Shown: positions 9,535-18,245 of the stretch, piece after piece
Position numbering within the stretch: position 1 is the stretch's first letter
How the letters are laid out: each line of letters opens with the position of its first letter
From: Mycolicibacterium helvum
Lineage (GTDB): Bacteria > Actinomycetota > Actinomycetes > Mycobacteriales > Mycobacteriaceae
Direction: 5' to 3'
Length of the DNA stretch: 64,000 nt
Assembly (NCBI RefSeq): GCF_010731895.1
Contig: NZ_AP022596.1
Span: 3,596,001-3,660,000, forward strand
Notes under the pieces: model-generated
The model's database searches: none
What the model was told of the DNA's origin: nothing
Seen by the model: only the letters and a program-made list of their open reading frames with translations
Program-made: the position numbers and the translations under genes

Positions 9535-10583
9535 CAAGCGTCGCGGACCGCTCGGACCTGACCGAAGCCGTGGAGACCAAGCTTCGTGAAGTCGGCAGGG
9601 CGGTGCGGCGCGCGATGCTCGATGCGATGCCCGACGGTGAACCGGTGCAGTGGTTGTACGGCCCGATGCGGGAATACCCGTCGCGGGTGGGCAAGGCGCT
9701 ACGCCCGGCGCTGTGCTTATCGGCCGGCCGCGCCTTTGGGGCGGCCCAAGAGGATCTGATCGGCATTGCTGTCGCAATCGAGTTGCTGCACAACGCATTT
9801 CTGGTGCACGACGACATCGCTGACGGAAGCGAGATGCGCCGCGGACGACCCACCCTGACCGCGCGGCACGGGATGGCCGCCGCACTCAACGCCGGCGACG
9901 GCCTGGCTATCGTCGCCAGCCAGGTGTTGCGCCGGGCGACCCGCCGGCTTGACCGGGACATCGCCGATCTGGTGCTCGAGGAGTTCGACATCATGGCGAT
10001 GCGGACCCTGGAGGGCCAAGCCACCGAGCTCGGTTGGCAACTCGACTGCGTGGAGGATCTGCGGCCGGCGGACTATCTCGATCTGATCATGCACAAAACC
10101 TGTTGGTATACAACGATTTATCCGTTACGGGTCGGCGCGATCGTGGGGTCGAACGGTGCGGCGGATCTGTCGCAGATGATCCGGTTCGGCTTCCATTTCG
10201 GTGCGGCCTTCCAGATCCGCGATGATCTGCTGAATCTAGTGGGCGACGAGCGCGACTACGGCAAGGAGATCCTGGGCGACATCTTCGAGGGCAAGCGCAC
10301 GCTGACCCTGGTGCACCTGATGGCCAGCGCCCGCGGTGCTGACCGTGATGTGGTCCGCGACTATCTGCGCCGCAGCCGCGCCGAGCGTTCCGAGGACTTG
10401 GTTCGCACCATCCGCAGGTTGATGGACGACTATGGCAGCATCGATTTCACCAGCGAATACGCCGAGGGCATTCTGCTGGTTGCCGAGGAGTATTTCGAGC
10501 AGGCTTTCTGCGACGCCCACCAGGGGCCCGACTTGGACTTCCTGCGCTCGCTGGTCCCATACGTATGGGAACGTTCGCGGTAG
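9531..10583 (+). CDS. Polyprenyl diphosphate synthase (trans, GGPP-synthase-like)
   Basis: This 350-aa trans-isoprenyl diphosphate synthase condenses isopentenyl diphosphate with an allylic diphosphate. Visible motifs in order are GKALRP near residue 45, the first Asp-rich motif LVHDDIADGS with RRGRPT directly after, a K-T pair (HKTCWYTT), and FQIRDDLLNLVGD as the second Asp-rich motif, where the usual last Asp is Asn. A bulky residue set before the first DDxxD would fix chain length, but I cannot assign C15, C20 or longer. The longer upstream-open frame is ignored because the ATG at 9531 overlaps the preceding stop. It is next to eccB4 but appears functionally tied to the divergent desaturase-like flavoprotein. 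Confidence 0.9.
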   Translation: MTSVADRSDLTEAVETKLREVGRAVRRAMLDAMPDGEPVQWLYGPMREYPSRVGKALRPALCLSAGRAFGAAQEDLIGIAVAIELLHNAFLVHDDIADGSEMRRGRPTLTARHGMAAALNAGDGLAIVASQVLRRATRRLDRDIADLVLEEFDIMAMRTLEGQATELGWQLDCVEDLRPADYLDLIMHKTCWYTTIYPLRVGAIVGSNGAADLSQMIRFGFHFGAAFQIRDDLLNLVGDERDYGKEILGDIFEGKRTLTLVHLMASARGADRDVVRDYLRRSRAERSEDLVRTIRRLMDDYGSIDFTSEYAEGILLVAEEYFEQAFCDAHQGPDLDFLRSLVPYVWERSR

Positions 10584-10642
10584 CCGTCAACGCGAAGAGC
10601 TACGGCTGTTGATGAACGGAATCGATGCCACGGCAACTGGTC

Positions 10643-10648
10643 TAGCGT
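10643..10648 (+). promoter_or_regulatory. Putative -10 hexamer for leaderless eccB4 transcript
   Basis: TAGCGT fits the mycobacterial TANNNT -10 pattern and ends 6 nt before the eccB4 ATG, with no ribosome-binding site in between. That is the spacing expected of a leaderless mRNA. Prediction only. Confidence 0.45.
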
Positions 10649-10654
10649 CACGAG

Positions 10655-12007
10655 ATGGCCGGCCGCCCTTCGCTTCGAGCTCAGTTGAGTGCGCAGCGTT
10701 TCCTGCTGCGCCGCCTGGAATATGCGGTGCTGGGCCGGCCGATGCCGCAGCGCCACGACCCCCTTCGCACCCAGAAGCTTTCGCTGCTGGCCGGCTGCGC
10801 GGTCGCGGCCGGGATGTTGGTGCTCGACGCGATCCTGGGGTTTTCCCGACCTGACGGAATTGCCAGCGGCGCGGCCCTGGTGATGTCGCGACAGTCGGGC
10901 GCCTTATTCGTCCGCGTCGATGACCAGCTGCGGCCGGTGGCGAACCTGACATCGGCCCGCCTGATCCTGGGGGCGCCGGCGACACCGCAGGTCATCGACG
11001 AAGGCGCCCTGGCGAACGTGGCCGACGGACCGATGTTGGGCATCCCCGGGGCGCCGCGCACGCTGGGGAAGGTGATCGCGTCCCCGGACTTGCGCTGGGC
11101 GGCCTGCAACGATTCCGGTGGACGGACCACGGTGGCAGTCGGAGATGACGCGGCCTCGGTCGCCTTGGACCCGCGTGCGGCCGTCGTCGTCACCGTGGCA
11201 CGCGGCGATGGGTCGGTCTTTCTGCTCTATGACGGCAAGCGCGCGATGATCGACCCTGGTGACCCCGCCACCGCACGTGCGTTGCACTTGGACGACGATG
11301 CTGTCGTCCGAAAGGTCTCTCCGACGGTTCTCAATGCGATTCCCGAGGTCCCGGCGATCGGCCCGCCACACATTGCAGCGATGGGGCAACCATCACCGAT
11401 CACCGGCTTGCGGGTCGGTACCGTCCTGCGGGTCATCAGAACGGACGTGCCCGAGTACTACGTTGTGCTTGCCGGCGGGCTTCAGCGGATCGGTCGGCTG
11501 ACCGTCGATCTGCTCCGGTTCGCCGACCCTGCTGCCGCCAGTGATATTGGCGAAGTGCCACCCGAGCTGGTCGCACGAAGCCCGCTCGTCGACGCCCTGC
11601 CGGTGGCCACCTATCCCGATGAAGCACCCCTGCTACGCAACACCGACGAAAATCTCTGTGCGACATGGCAGTCCGGTCGCAGCGGGATCACCATCGGTCC
11701 GTCATCGGCAGCCGATCGTGAACCAGTCGCCCTGGCCGGATCCGACGGTGACGGGCCCGGCATCGACTTCGTGCGGATGACCCCTGGGCACAGCCTGGAC
11801 GTCACTGATCCGAGCTCGGGCGCGCGCTTTCTCATCACGGACGCGGGAGTGCGCTTCCCCGTGCATGATTCGGCATTGGCCGCACTGGGGTTGGTTGAGA
11901 CGTCGACAGTCGCACCGTGGGTAATCGTGGGTGCGCTGCCCGGCGGTCCCGATCTCACGCGCGATGCTGCGTTAGTCCGCCGGGACGTCCTGGGGCCGCC
12001 GCCGTAG
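10655..12007 (+). CDS. eccB4: ESX-4 secretion component EccB4
   Basis: This 450-aa protein is the membrane-anchored, periplasm-facing EccB subunit of the type VII secretion core. An N-terminal cytosolic segment with the typical LRAQLSAQRFLLRRLEYAVL start is followed by one transmembrane helix at about 45-65 (LSLLAGCAVAAGMLVLDAIL). A large periplasmic domain of repeats follows (VRVDDQLRPVANLTSARLI and similar). Length matches mycobacterial EccB proteins. Assignment to ESX-4 rests on synteny: mycP, eccD, eccC, esxU and esxT follow, then rplM-rpsI, with no EccE, EspG or PE/PPE genes, as in M. tuberculosis Rv3450c-Rv3444c. The 3' end overlaps the convergent mycP4 gene by 36 bases. Confidence 0.93.
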   Translation: MAGRPSLRAQLSAQRFLLRRLEYAVLGRPMPQRHDPLRTQKLSLLAGCAVAAGMLVLDAILGFSRPDGIASGAALVMSRQSGALFVRVDDQLRPVANLTSARLILGAPATPQVIDEGALANVADGPMLGIPGAPRTLGKVIASPDLRWAACNDSGGRTTVAVGDDAASVALDPRAAVVVTVARGDGSVFLLYDGKRAMIDPGDPATARALHLDDDAVVRKVSPTVLNAIPEVPAIGPPHIAAMGQPSPITGLRVGTVLRVIRTDVPEYYVVLAGGLQRIGRLTVDLLRFADPAAASDIGEVPPELVARSPLVDALPVATYPDEAPLLRNTDENLCATWQSGRSGITIGPSSAADREPVALAGSDGDGPGIDFVRMTPGHSLDVTDPSSGARFLITDAGVRFPVHDSALAALGLVETSTVAPWVIVGALPGGPDLTRDAALVRRDVLGPPP

Positions 12008-13294
12008 CCGGACCGAGGCCGCCGCGAGCAGACCGGCCAGACACAGCGCTGCACCGGTCGCCGCCACTGCATAGGGACGGTGCGGTGGCAGCTCGGTTGG
12101 TACGGGCGCGTCCGGCGGACGGGACGCGGGCGGTGATGTTGACGCCACCTGGTCACTCAACGCGGCCAGCGGATCGACGACACCGTTGCCGACCGCGGCG
12201 TTCCATCCGCCGGCAGGGTGGTGGGCGGTGCTCTCGATGCGGGTCATCACCTGCCGCGCCGACAGCCGGGGGAATCGCGCCCTCACCAGGGCCACCACGC
12301 CGCTGACCAGCGGAGCGGCGTAGCTGGTCCCCGATATCGGCGCCTGGCCTGTCGGTGTGGGCATTGTGCCGATCACACCGTCGCCGTCGGGATCGAGGGA
12401 GATGACGTGTTCGCCAGGTGCAGCTGTGTCGACCCACGGACCGTTGAGGCTGAACTGCGATGGCGTGCCATTCGAGTTCACCGAGGCGACGGTCAGGACG
12501 TAGTCCTCATACCACGCCGGGCTGGCGATCACGGTGGGTTGTGCGGCGGTGTTTTGACCGGGGCACTGACCGTCCCCGCCGACATTGCCGGCTGCGGCCA
12601 CCACGACCGCGTCCTTGGTGTCGACCGCGTACGACAGCGCGGCACCGAGTGCCCGGTCATCGAGCATCGACTCGGCGCAGGCCACCGACGAGATGTTGAT
12701 CACCGATGCGCCCATATCGGCAGCGGTGCGGACAGCCATGGCCAGGGTGGCGACGTCGCCGAACCCACGGCTTGATGGGTCGGCGAGTGGTCCGAACTTG
12801 TTGCTGGACTGCCGGATCGCAATCAACACGGCGTCGGGGGCGATACCACTGAATCCCGTCGGATCGGTCCGATCGGGTGCGGCCGCGATGATCCCGGCGA
12901 CGACAGTTCCGTGCCCGTCGCAGTCTTGCCTGCCGTCGCCGCTCGAGACATAGTCGCCGCCGGCGATGACGCGGGACAACCGACGGTGTGCTGCGATCCC
13001 GGTGTCGATCACCGCGACCCGCTGTCCCGCGCCGCGGGTGAGCCGCCAGATCGCGGGCATATCGAAACCCGCTAACTGGGTTGCCGATACGTCGGCACCG
13101 TCAATGGGCAACGGCACTGCGCAGGCCTCGCGCTGTTCGGTCGGCTGGGACGGTGCAGGAGGTGCCGGCGGCGGCAGAAGTGAGTTGTCGATTGCCGGTG
13201 GGATGACTGCGAACGCCGGGGGTGCGCAGTGCGGCAGGGCGAGCAGCACGACCGCGGTCATCGTCGCGCTCAGCCGCGGGCCGCGGCCGGTCAT
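11972..13294 (-). CDS. mycP4: ESX-4 mycosin protease MycP4
   Basis: This 440-aa subtilisin-like serine protease is the mycosin of the ESX-4 complex. A hydrophobic signal sequence opens the protein, followed by a Pro-rich linker. The catalytic triad is visible as VAVIDTGI (Asp), DCDGHGTVVAGII (His) and GTSYAAPLVSGVVAL (Ser). A C-terminal transmembrane helix (PYAVAATGAALCLAGLLAAASV) ends in basic residues. The ATG at 13294 overlaps the eccD4 stop (ATGA). The frame is open far upstream, but that sequence is a shadow of eccD4. Mycosins stabilise the membrane complex and may trim substrates. Confidence 0.93.
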   Translation of the reverse strand: MTGRGPRLSATMTAVVLLALPHCAPPAFAVIPPAIDNSLLPPPAPPAPSQPTEQREACAVPLPIDGADVSATQLAGFDMPAIWRLTRGAGQRVAVIDTGIAAHRRLSRVIAGGDYVSSGDGRQDCDGHGTVVAGIIAAAPDRTDPTGFSGIAPDAVLIAIRQSSNKFGPLADPSSRGFGDVATLAMAVRTAADMGASVINISSVACAESMLDDRALGAALSYAVDTKDAVVVAAAGNVGGDGQCPGQNTAAQPTVIASPAWYEDYVLTVASVNSNGTPSQFSLNGPWVDTAAPGEHVISLDPDGDGVIGTMPTPTGQAPISGTSYAAPLVSGVVALVRARFPRLSARQVMTRIESTAHHPAGGWNAAVGNGVVDPLAALSDQVASTSPPASRPPDAPVPTELPPHRPYAVAATGAALCLAGLLAAASVRLRRRPQDVPAD

Positions 13295-14601
13295 GACGGC
13301 CCGATCCCGGGCAGCGCCGCGAACATCCCAGCCGCAGCCGCCGCGGAGGGGACGACCGCCGCGCTGACCGACACGTCGAGCACGGCGATCGCACGCAGTA
13401 CTGCCGGTGATAATCGGCGCTGCCTGGATTGCCCGAACCACACCACCGCGATCCCAGCGGACAGCAGAGCACCGCAGAGCCAGGGTGCGCACACCGGAGC
13501 CTTGACTGCGCACAGGGCGATCAGCGATGTCGCCGCAACGCCGGACGACATCATCAGCGGGATAACACGATACGGATCGACCTGCCGATAACACCTCAAC
13601 AACAATGCCGACCCGATGACCGCGATGAAGCTCGTTGCGACCGCAGGCCGGTCCGCAGTCGCTGCGGTGACGACAGCGCCAAGGGCCGCCGCTGCAGCCC
13701 CCGTCACGGTGAGCGCGCTCAGCCGATGATGAGCGGTCCTCGTTGTGCGATCGATATCGGTATCGGACAGGCCCGCCGTCGACAACCCGTGGATCGACAG
13801 CCGCGCAGACACCGTCAGCATCGCTAGCGACGCCGTCGCCAGGATCGGGCCGTCGGCTGTGGTTGGCCACCAGCCGGCCACCGCACCCACTGTCGCTGCC
13901 GCGGCCGCCATCGCTACCGCCGCCAGCGGAAGAAAAACCAAAGGCGCACAGTCCAACAGCCGCCAAGCGACCAGCGAGGTGGCGGCGCTTGCCGACATTG
14001 CCAGCAGGAAGCCGGGAGGACCGGGCTGGCCCGGAACGGCCAAGGCGGCGGTCAGGCCGGCGAATGTGGTTGCCAGCACGCCGAGCGTTGTGGCCAGAGT
14101 CGGGTCCCGACGCACCACCACCGCACCGGTCAAGGCCAGTGAGGCCGCCGCAGCGCTGATAGCGGCATGGCGAGCGGCATTCGGGTCCAGCATCGCGCGT
14201 CCGAGCAGGGTCAGAAGCACTGCTGTCGCCCAGCCCAGCACAATCCATCCCGCTCTGCGGTTGGCTGCTGGCCACGGCGGCGGCGTCAAGCCTGCCACCG
14301 CGTCGACGACGGCGGTAGTCAGGTCGAACCTGATCACCGGGGCGCGACGATCCGCCGCCGCGGTCAGGATCAGTAGCTCGCCGTCGGGAATCGAACATTG
14401 GGCGAGCGTCGCCGCCATATCGAGCGCCTCCCCGGACGCCCTGGTCAGGCGCGGTTCGGCGTTGACGAAGTCGTCCTTGCCGATGAGGTCCACGACGGCG
14501 GGTATCAGCTCCGTGATCGGAACATGGGCAGGCAGCGTGAAGTCCGCCTCGTGATCAGCGGTGCGGATCGACACCTGGCACATCTCGTCGGTTGCAGCCA
14601 T
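13291..14601 (-). CDS. eccD4: ESX-4 membrane channel component EccD4
   Basis: This 436-aa protein has an N-terminal ubiquitin-like (YukD) domain of about 90 residues (CQVSIRTADHEADFTLP...ILTAA). About ten to eleven hydrophobic helices follow, for example WIVLGWATAVLLTLLG and GFLLAMSASAATSLVAWRLL. This is the architecture of EccD, the multi-spanning subunit thought to form the rim of the type VII pore. It is followed by mycP4 with a 4-base overlap and is divergent from eccC4. A perfect inverted repeat lies between the two starts. Confidence 0.92.
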   Translation of the reverse strand: MAATDEMCQVSIRTADHEADFTLPAHVPITELIPAVVDLIGKDDFVNAEPRLTRASGEALDMAATLAQCSIPDGELLILTAAADRRAPVIRFDLTTAVVDAVAGLTPPPWPAANRRAGWIVLGWATAVLLTLLGRAMLDPNAARHAAISAAAASLALTGAVVVRRDPTLATTLGVLATTFAGLTAALAVPGQPGPPGFLLAMSASAATSLVAWRLLDCAPLVFLPLAAVAMAAAAATVGAVAGWWPTTADGPILATASLAMLTVSARLSIHGLSTAGLSDTDIDRTTRTAHHRLSALTVTGAAAAALGAVVTAATADRPAVATSFIAVIGSALLLRCYRQVDPYRVIPLMMSSGVAATSLIALCAVKAPVCAPWLCGALLSAGIAVVWFGQSRQRRLSPAVLRAIAVLDVSVSAAVVPSAAAAAGMFAALPGIGPS

Positions 14602-14606
14602 GACAG

Positions 14607-14626
14607 CGGACGCTAGCCAGCGTCCG
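14607..14626. promoter_or_regulatory. Perfect inverted repeat between eccD4 and eccC4
   Basis: CGGACGCT-AGCC-AGCGTCCG is a perfect 8-bp inverted repeat in the ~90-bp divergent spacer. It lies 5 bases upstream of the eccD4 start codon and so within any eccD4 leader. It could be an operator or an RNA hairpin hindering eccD4 translation. The function is inferred from position only. Confidence 0.5.
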
Positions 14627-14681
14627 GAACGGCCGAACTCCGTTGTCCACAGGTGAATTGCCCGGCGGTGCTGGCGGTGTC

Positions 14682-14687
14682 TACCGT
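14682..14687 (+). promoter_or_regulatory. Putative -10 hexamer for leaderless eccC4
   Basis: TACCGT (TANNNT type) ends 6 nt before the ATG at 14694, and no Shine-Dalgarno sequence is present. This supports the 14694 start over the in-frame TTG 51 bases upstream. Confidence 0.45.
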
Positions 14688-14693
14688 CCCTGC

Positions 14694-17600
14694 ATGAATC
14701 GGCCCGCCCGGGTGGCTCCGCAGTTTCCGATCAACGATCTGGTGATCGACACGCTGCCGTGCCCACCCTCGACCGGCGGGGTATCCCGATTTGTGCCCCT
14801 GCTGGGTCTCGGCGCGCTGATGGGCATCGGTGCATTGGTGTGGGGGTCGGGCATGGTCGCGCGCGGCCCGTCCGCGCTGGTCTTTCCGGCCATGATGCTT
14901 GTGTCGGCAGTGGGGATGGCGATGCACGCCGGCGCCCGGCGGGCCGGAGGCAGCCTCGACCGACAGCGAAAGCGGTATCTGGCCGGCCTCGGTCGCCTCA
15001 GCGAGCAGCTGTGCGAGGCCGCGCAATGCCAGCGAGCGTCGCTGCTGTGGACACATCCGGCGCCATCGACGTTGTGGACGCTGATCGGCGGGCCGCGCAT
15101 GTGGGAGCGCGGGCAGGCGGACTCGGACTTCTGCCACGTCCGCATCGGGCTCGGCCGGCAGAAGCTGGCACGCCGCATCGTGGTTCCACCCGTCGGACCA
15201 GTCGACGAGCTGGACCCGGTTACCGCTGATGCCTTGCGGCGCTTCGTCCACTGCCACGCCATCATCGACGATGCACCCATAGCCGTCGCCCTCGGCGAGA
15301 TGCGGGTGCTTCACATCGGCGGCGACGCGCAGAGCGTCCGCGCTCTCGCCCGGGCGATGCTCTGCCAACTGGCTGTGCTGCACAGTCCCGATACCCTCAT
15401 GATCGCGGCGGTGGTCGGACCGGGCCGCCGGCAGTACTGGGATTGGTTGAAATGGTTGCCGCACAACGTGTGTCCGTATCGGGGCGGACCCATGGTGTAC
15501 GAATCCGTGGCCAGTGTCCAGCCCCAGCGGCGCCACGTCGTGCTGATCGTGGACGGTGCCGACCACCGAAGCCTCGTCAGGACCGGAGTGATCGTCGTCG
15601 TCCTCGGGAACGACACCGATGACGCCAACGCACTGCGGCTGCACGTCGACGGTGGCCAGCTCGCCGTGCGCACCGGTGAGCACATCGAGGAGTTCGCCTC
15701 CGCCGACGGTGTGACGATGGTGCAAACGCAGATCTGCGCCCGCCGCCTGGCCCGGCATCGGACCACCGGCACTGGGCCCGACGAACTCCAGCGCTGGGTC
15801 AGCGCACTGGCTGTGAAGGATCTCGCCCCGTTGCGGATTGCACTCGGTACCTCGGCGGACGGTGATCTCGTCCACCTCGACATCAAGGAGGCGGCCGACG
15901 GTGGGCACGGTCCGCACGGGCTGTGCATCGGCGCGACCGGGTCGGGGAAGTCCGAACTGCTGCGCACCATCGTCGTTGGGATGATCGCCCGCCATTCACC
16001 CGACGATCTCAACCTGGTGCTCATCGACTTCAAAGGTGGTGCGACGTTCCTTGGCCTGGAGGGCCTGCCGCATGTAGCCGCCGTCATCACCAATCTCGCG
16101 GACGAGGCGCACTTGGTGTCGCGGGCGAAGGAGGCGCTCGGCGGCGAGATCCAGCGTCGTCAAACGCTGTTGCGGCGTGCGGGCAATGTCGTCAATCTCG
16201 GCTCCTATCAACGCCATCGGCGGGCCGATCCTACACTTCCGGCCCTGTCGACACTGTTCATCGTCGTCGATGAGTTCGCTGAACTGCTCACTCACCAGCC
16301 GGATTTCGCCGAGTTGTTCACCATGATCGGGCGCGTTGGCCGGTCACTCGGCGTGCATCTCCTTCTGGCCAGCCAGCGACTGGATGAGGGACGCCTGCGC
16401 GGCCTGGAGTCCCACCTGTCCTACCGTGTCTGTCTGAAGATCGCGACAGCCGCGGAATCCCGAGCCGTGCTGGGCGTCGCGGACGCCGCCGAGCTCCCCG
16501 CCACCCCAGGGGCCGCCATCCTTCGCACCGGCGACGGCCGCCTGATCCGGTTCCAGGCCACCTATCTTGGCGCCCCGTTGCGTGACCACGCCACAACCAT
16601 GCCCTCGAACCCGGCCGTGCGACTGTTCACCTCGGTGCCCGCCGCGCCACCGGAGATCGGTCACAGCATCAGCCGGACCGCGCTGGACGTAATCATCGAC
16701 CGGTTCCGTGTCCAGGGCAGTCGGGCGCATCAAGTGTGGTTGCCGCCGCTGACGCGGTCCCCGCACCTCTCGGAACTGGACGGTGCCGGCGGGGGAGAGC
16801 TCAGCGCGGTGATCGGTCTGGTTGACCAGCCGTTCGAGCAGCGGCGGGCGCCGCTGGCCGTCGAGCTCGACGGCGCCGGCGGCAACGTCGCGGTTGTGGG
16901 TGCACCGCAGAGCGGGAAGTCCAATGCGGTGCAAACCGTGATCACCGCGCTGGCCGCGCGCCTTGATCCACAGCGGATCCAGTTCTACGGCCTGGACTTC
17001 GGCGGCGGCACACTCGAGGGGCTGCGACGTCTACCTCACGTGGGATCGGTCGCGACCCGTCGGGAGAAGGAATTGGTGCAGCGAATCGTCAGCCATGTCG
17101 GCGCGATCTTGTCTGCTCGTGAAGCCCGCTGTGACGCCGACACATATGGTGATGTCTTTCTGGTGGTGGACGGCTGGTCGACCGTTCGGGAGGAGTTTCC
17201 TGATCTCGAGGCGACGATCACTGGGCTCGCTGCCCGCGGCTTGTCGTTCGGTATCCATGTCATCCTCACCGCGGGACGGTGGGCCGACATCCGGCCGGCG
17301 CTGAAGGATCAGATCGGCACCAGAATCGAACTGCGGCTGGGTGATCCGATCGACTCCGATGTGGACCGCAAACAGGCTTCGGCGGTCCCGATCGGCAGGC
17401 CAGGGCGGGGCATCACTCGCGACGGTCAGCACTTCCTGATTGCGAAACCGGATGATGTCGAAGTGGCTCATGCAGGATCGCGGTGTGCCCCGCCCGTTCG
17501 GTTGCTGCCCGCACTGGTTGAGCATTCCGCTGTCGTCGACGAAGCCGGCGACGACACGCAGCGGGTACTGCTGGGCCTTGGCGAAGACCGGCTCGAACCG

Positions 17601-18245
17601 GTTGCTCTCGACTTCGGCCGACAGCAGCACCTGCTGATCCTCGGCGACCCCGACTGCGGGAAGACCGCGACGGTGCGGGCGCTGTGCGGCGAGATCGTGC
17701 GCGTCGCGACGGCCCGGCCGGCATCGTTGTTCGTCGTTGACTATCGTCGTGGTTTGCTCGGACTTGCCGAATCGCAGCAGATGCTCGGCTACGCATTCTC
17801 TCCCAGCAGCCTCGCTGATCGATTGCCCGAGCTGATTGCGTTGTTGCAGAGCAGATTACCGGCCGGAGCCACCTCGATCGAGCAACTCAAGACCAGGTCA
17901 TGGTGGGCCGGGCCGGAGATCTTCGTCGTGGTCGACGACTACGACGTCGTCTCGGCGACATCGCCGGACGCACTGGGTCCGCTGCTCGCGTTGCTGCCGC
18001 ATGCCACGGATATCGGACTGCACCTCATCGTGGCGCGTCGGTGCGCTGGATCCGCGCGGGCGATGTTCGAACCACTTCTTGCTCACCTTCGCGACAGTGG
18101 TTGCGCCGGGCTACTGATGAGCGGAAGCGCCGAGGAGGGCGGGCTGATCGGCCACCACCGCGCGGTGGCGCGGCCGCCGGGGCGCGGGATGCTGGTGACC
18201 CGCTCGGCGGCGCAACTGGTACAGGTGGGCTGGTGCGCACCGTGA
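14694..18245 (+). CDS. eccC4: ESX-4 FtsK/SpoIIIE-type ATPase EccC4
   Basis: This 1183-aa motor ATPase of type VII secretion recruits Esx substrates through its C-terminal domain. Two N-terminal transmembrane helices (about 28-70) precede three ATPase modules. The Walker A motifs are GATGSGKS at about 413, GAPQSGKS at about 736 and GDPDCGKT at about 984. The D1 Walker B is canonical (TLFIVVDEFAEL). In D2 and D3 the position after the Asp is Gly or Asp (FLVVDGWS, FVVVDDYD), typical of the weakly hydrolysing substrate-binding modules of EccC. It is encoded as one chain, not split as in ESX-1. The stop overlaps the next start. Confidence 0.93.
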   Translation: MNRPARVAPQFPINDLVIDTLPCPPSTGGVSRFVPLLGLGALMGIGALVWGSGMVARGPSALVFPAMMLVSAVGMAMHAGARRAGGSLDRQRKRYLAGLGRLSEQLCEAAQCQRASLLWTHPAPSTLWTLIGGPRMWERGQADSDFCHVRIGLGRQKLARRIVVPPVGPVDELDPVTADALRRFVHCHAIIDDAPIAVALGEMRVLHIGGDAQSVRALARAMLCQLAVLHSPDTLMIAAVVGPGRRQYWDWLKWLPHNVCPYRGGPMVYESVASVQPQRRHVVLIVDGADHRSLVRTGVIVVVLGNDTDDANALRLHVDGGQLAVRTGEHIEEFASADGVTMVQTQICARRLARHRTTGTGPDELQRWVSALAVKDLAPLRIALGTSADGDLVHLDIKEAADGGHGPHGLCIGATGSGKSELLRTIVVGMIARHSPDDLNLVLIDFKGGATFLGLEGLPHVAAVITNLADEAHLVSRAKEALGGEIQRRQTLLRRAGNVVNLGSYQRHRRADPTLPALSTLFIVVDEFAELLTHQPDFAELFTMIGRVGRSLGVHLLLASQRLDEGRLRGLESHLSYRVCLKIATAAESRAVLGVADAAELPATPGAAILRTGDGRLIRFQATYLGAPLRDHATTMPSNPAVRLFTSVPAAPPEIGHSISRTALDVIIDRFRVQGSRAHQVWLPPLTRSPHLSELDGAGGGELSAVIGLVDQPFEQRRAPLAVELDGAGGNVAVVGAPQSGKSNAVQTVITALAARLDPQRIQFYGLDFGGGTLEGLRRLPHVGSVATRREKELVQRIVSHVGAILSAREARCDADTYGDVFLVVDGWSTVREEFPDLEATITGLAARGLSFGIHVILTAGRWADIRPALKDQIGTRIELRLGDPIDSDVDRKQASAVPIGRPGRGITRDGQHFLIAKPDDVEVAHAGSRCAPPVRLLPALVEHSAVVDEAGDDTQRVLLGLGEDRLEPVALDFGRQQHLLILGDPDCGKTATVRALCGEIVRVATARPASLFVVDYRRGLLGLAESQQMLGYAFSPSSLADRLPELIALLQSRLPAGATSIEQLKTRSWWAGPEIFVVVDDYDVVSATSPDALGPLLALLPHATDIGLHLIVARRCAGSARAMFEPLLAHLRDSGCAGLLMSGSAEEGGLIGHHRAVARPPGRGMLVTRSAAQLVQVGWCAP

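Noticed and set aside
13295..14398. Upstream extension of the mycP4 frame
   Set aside because: It lies entirely within eccD4. The mycosin signal peptide begins right after ATG 13294, which overlaps the eccD4 stop.
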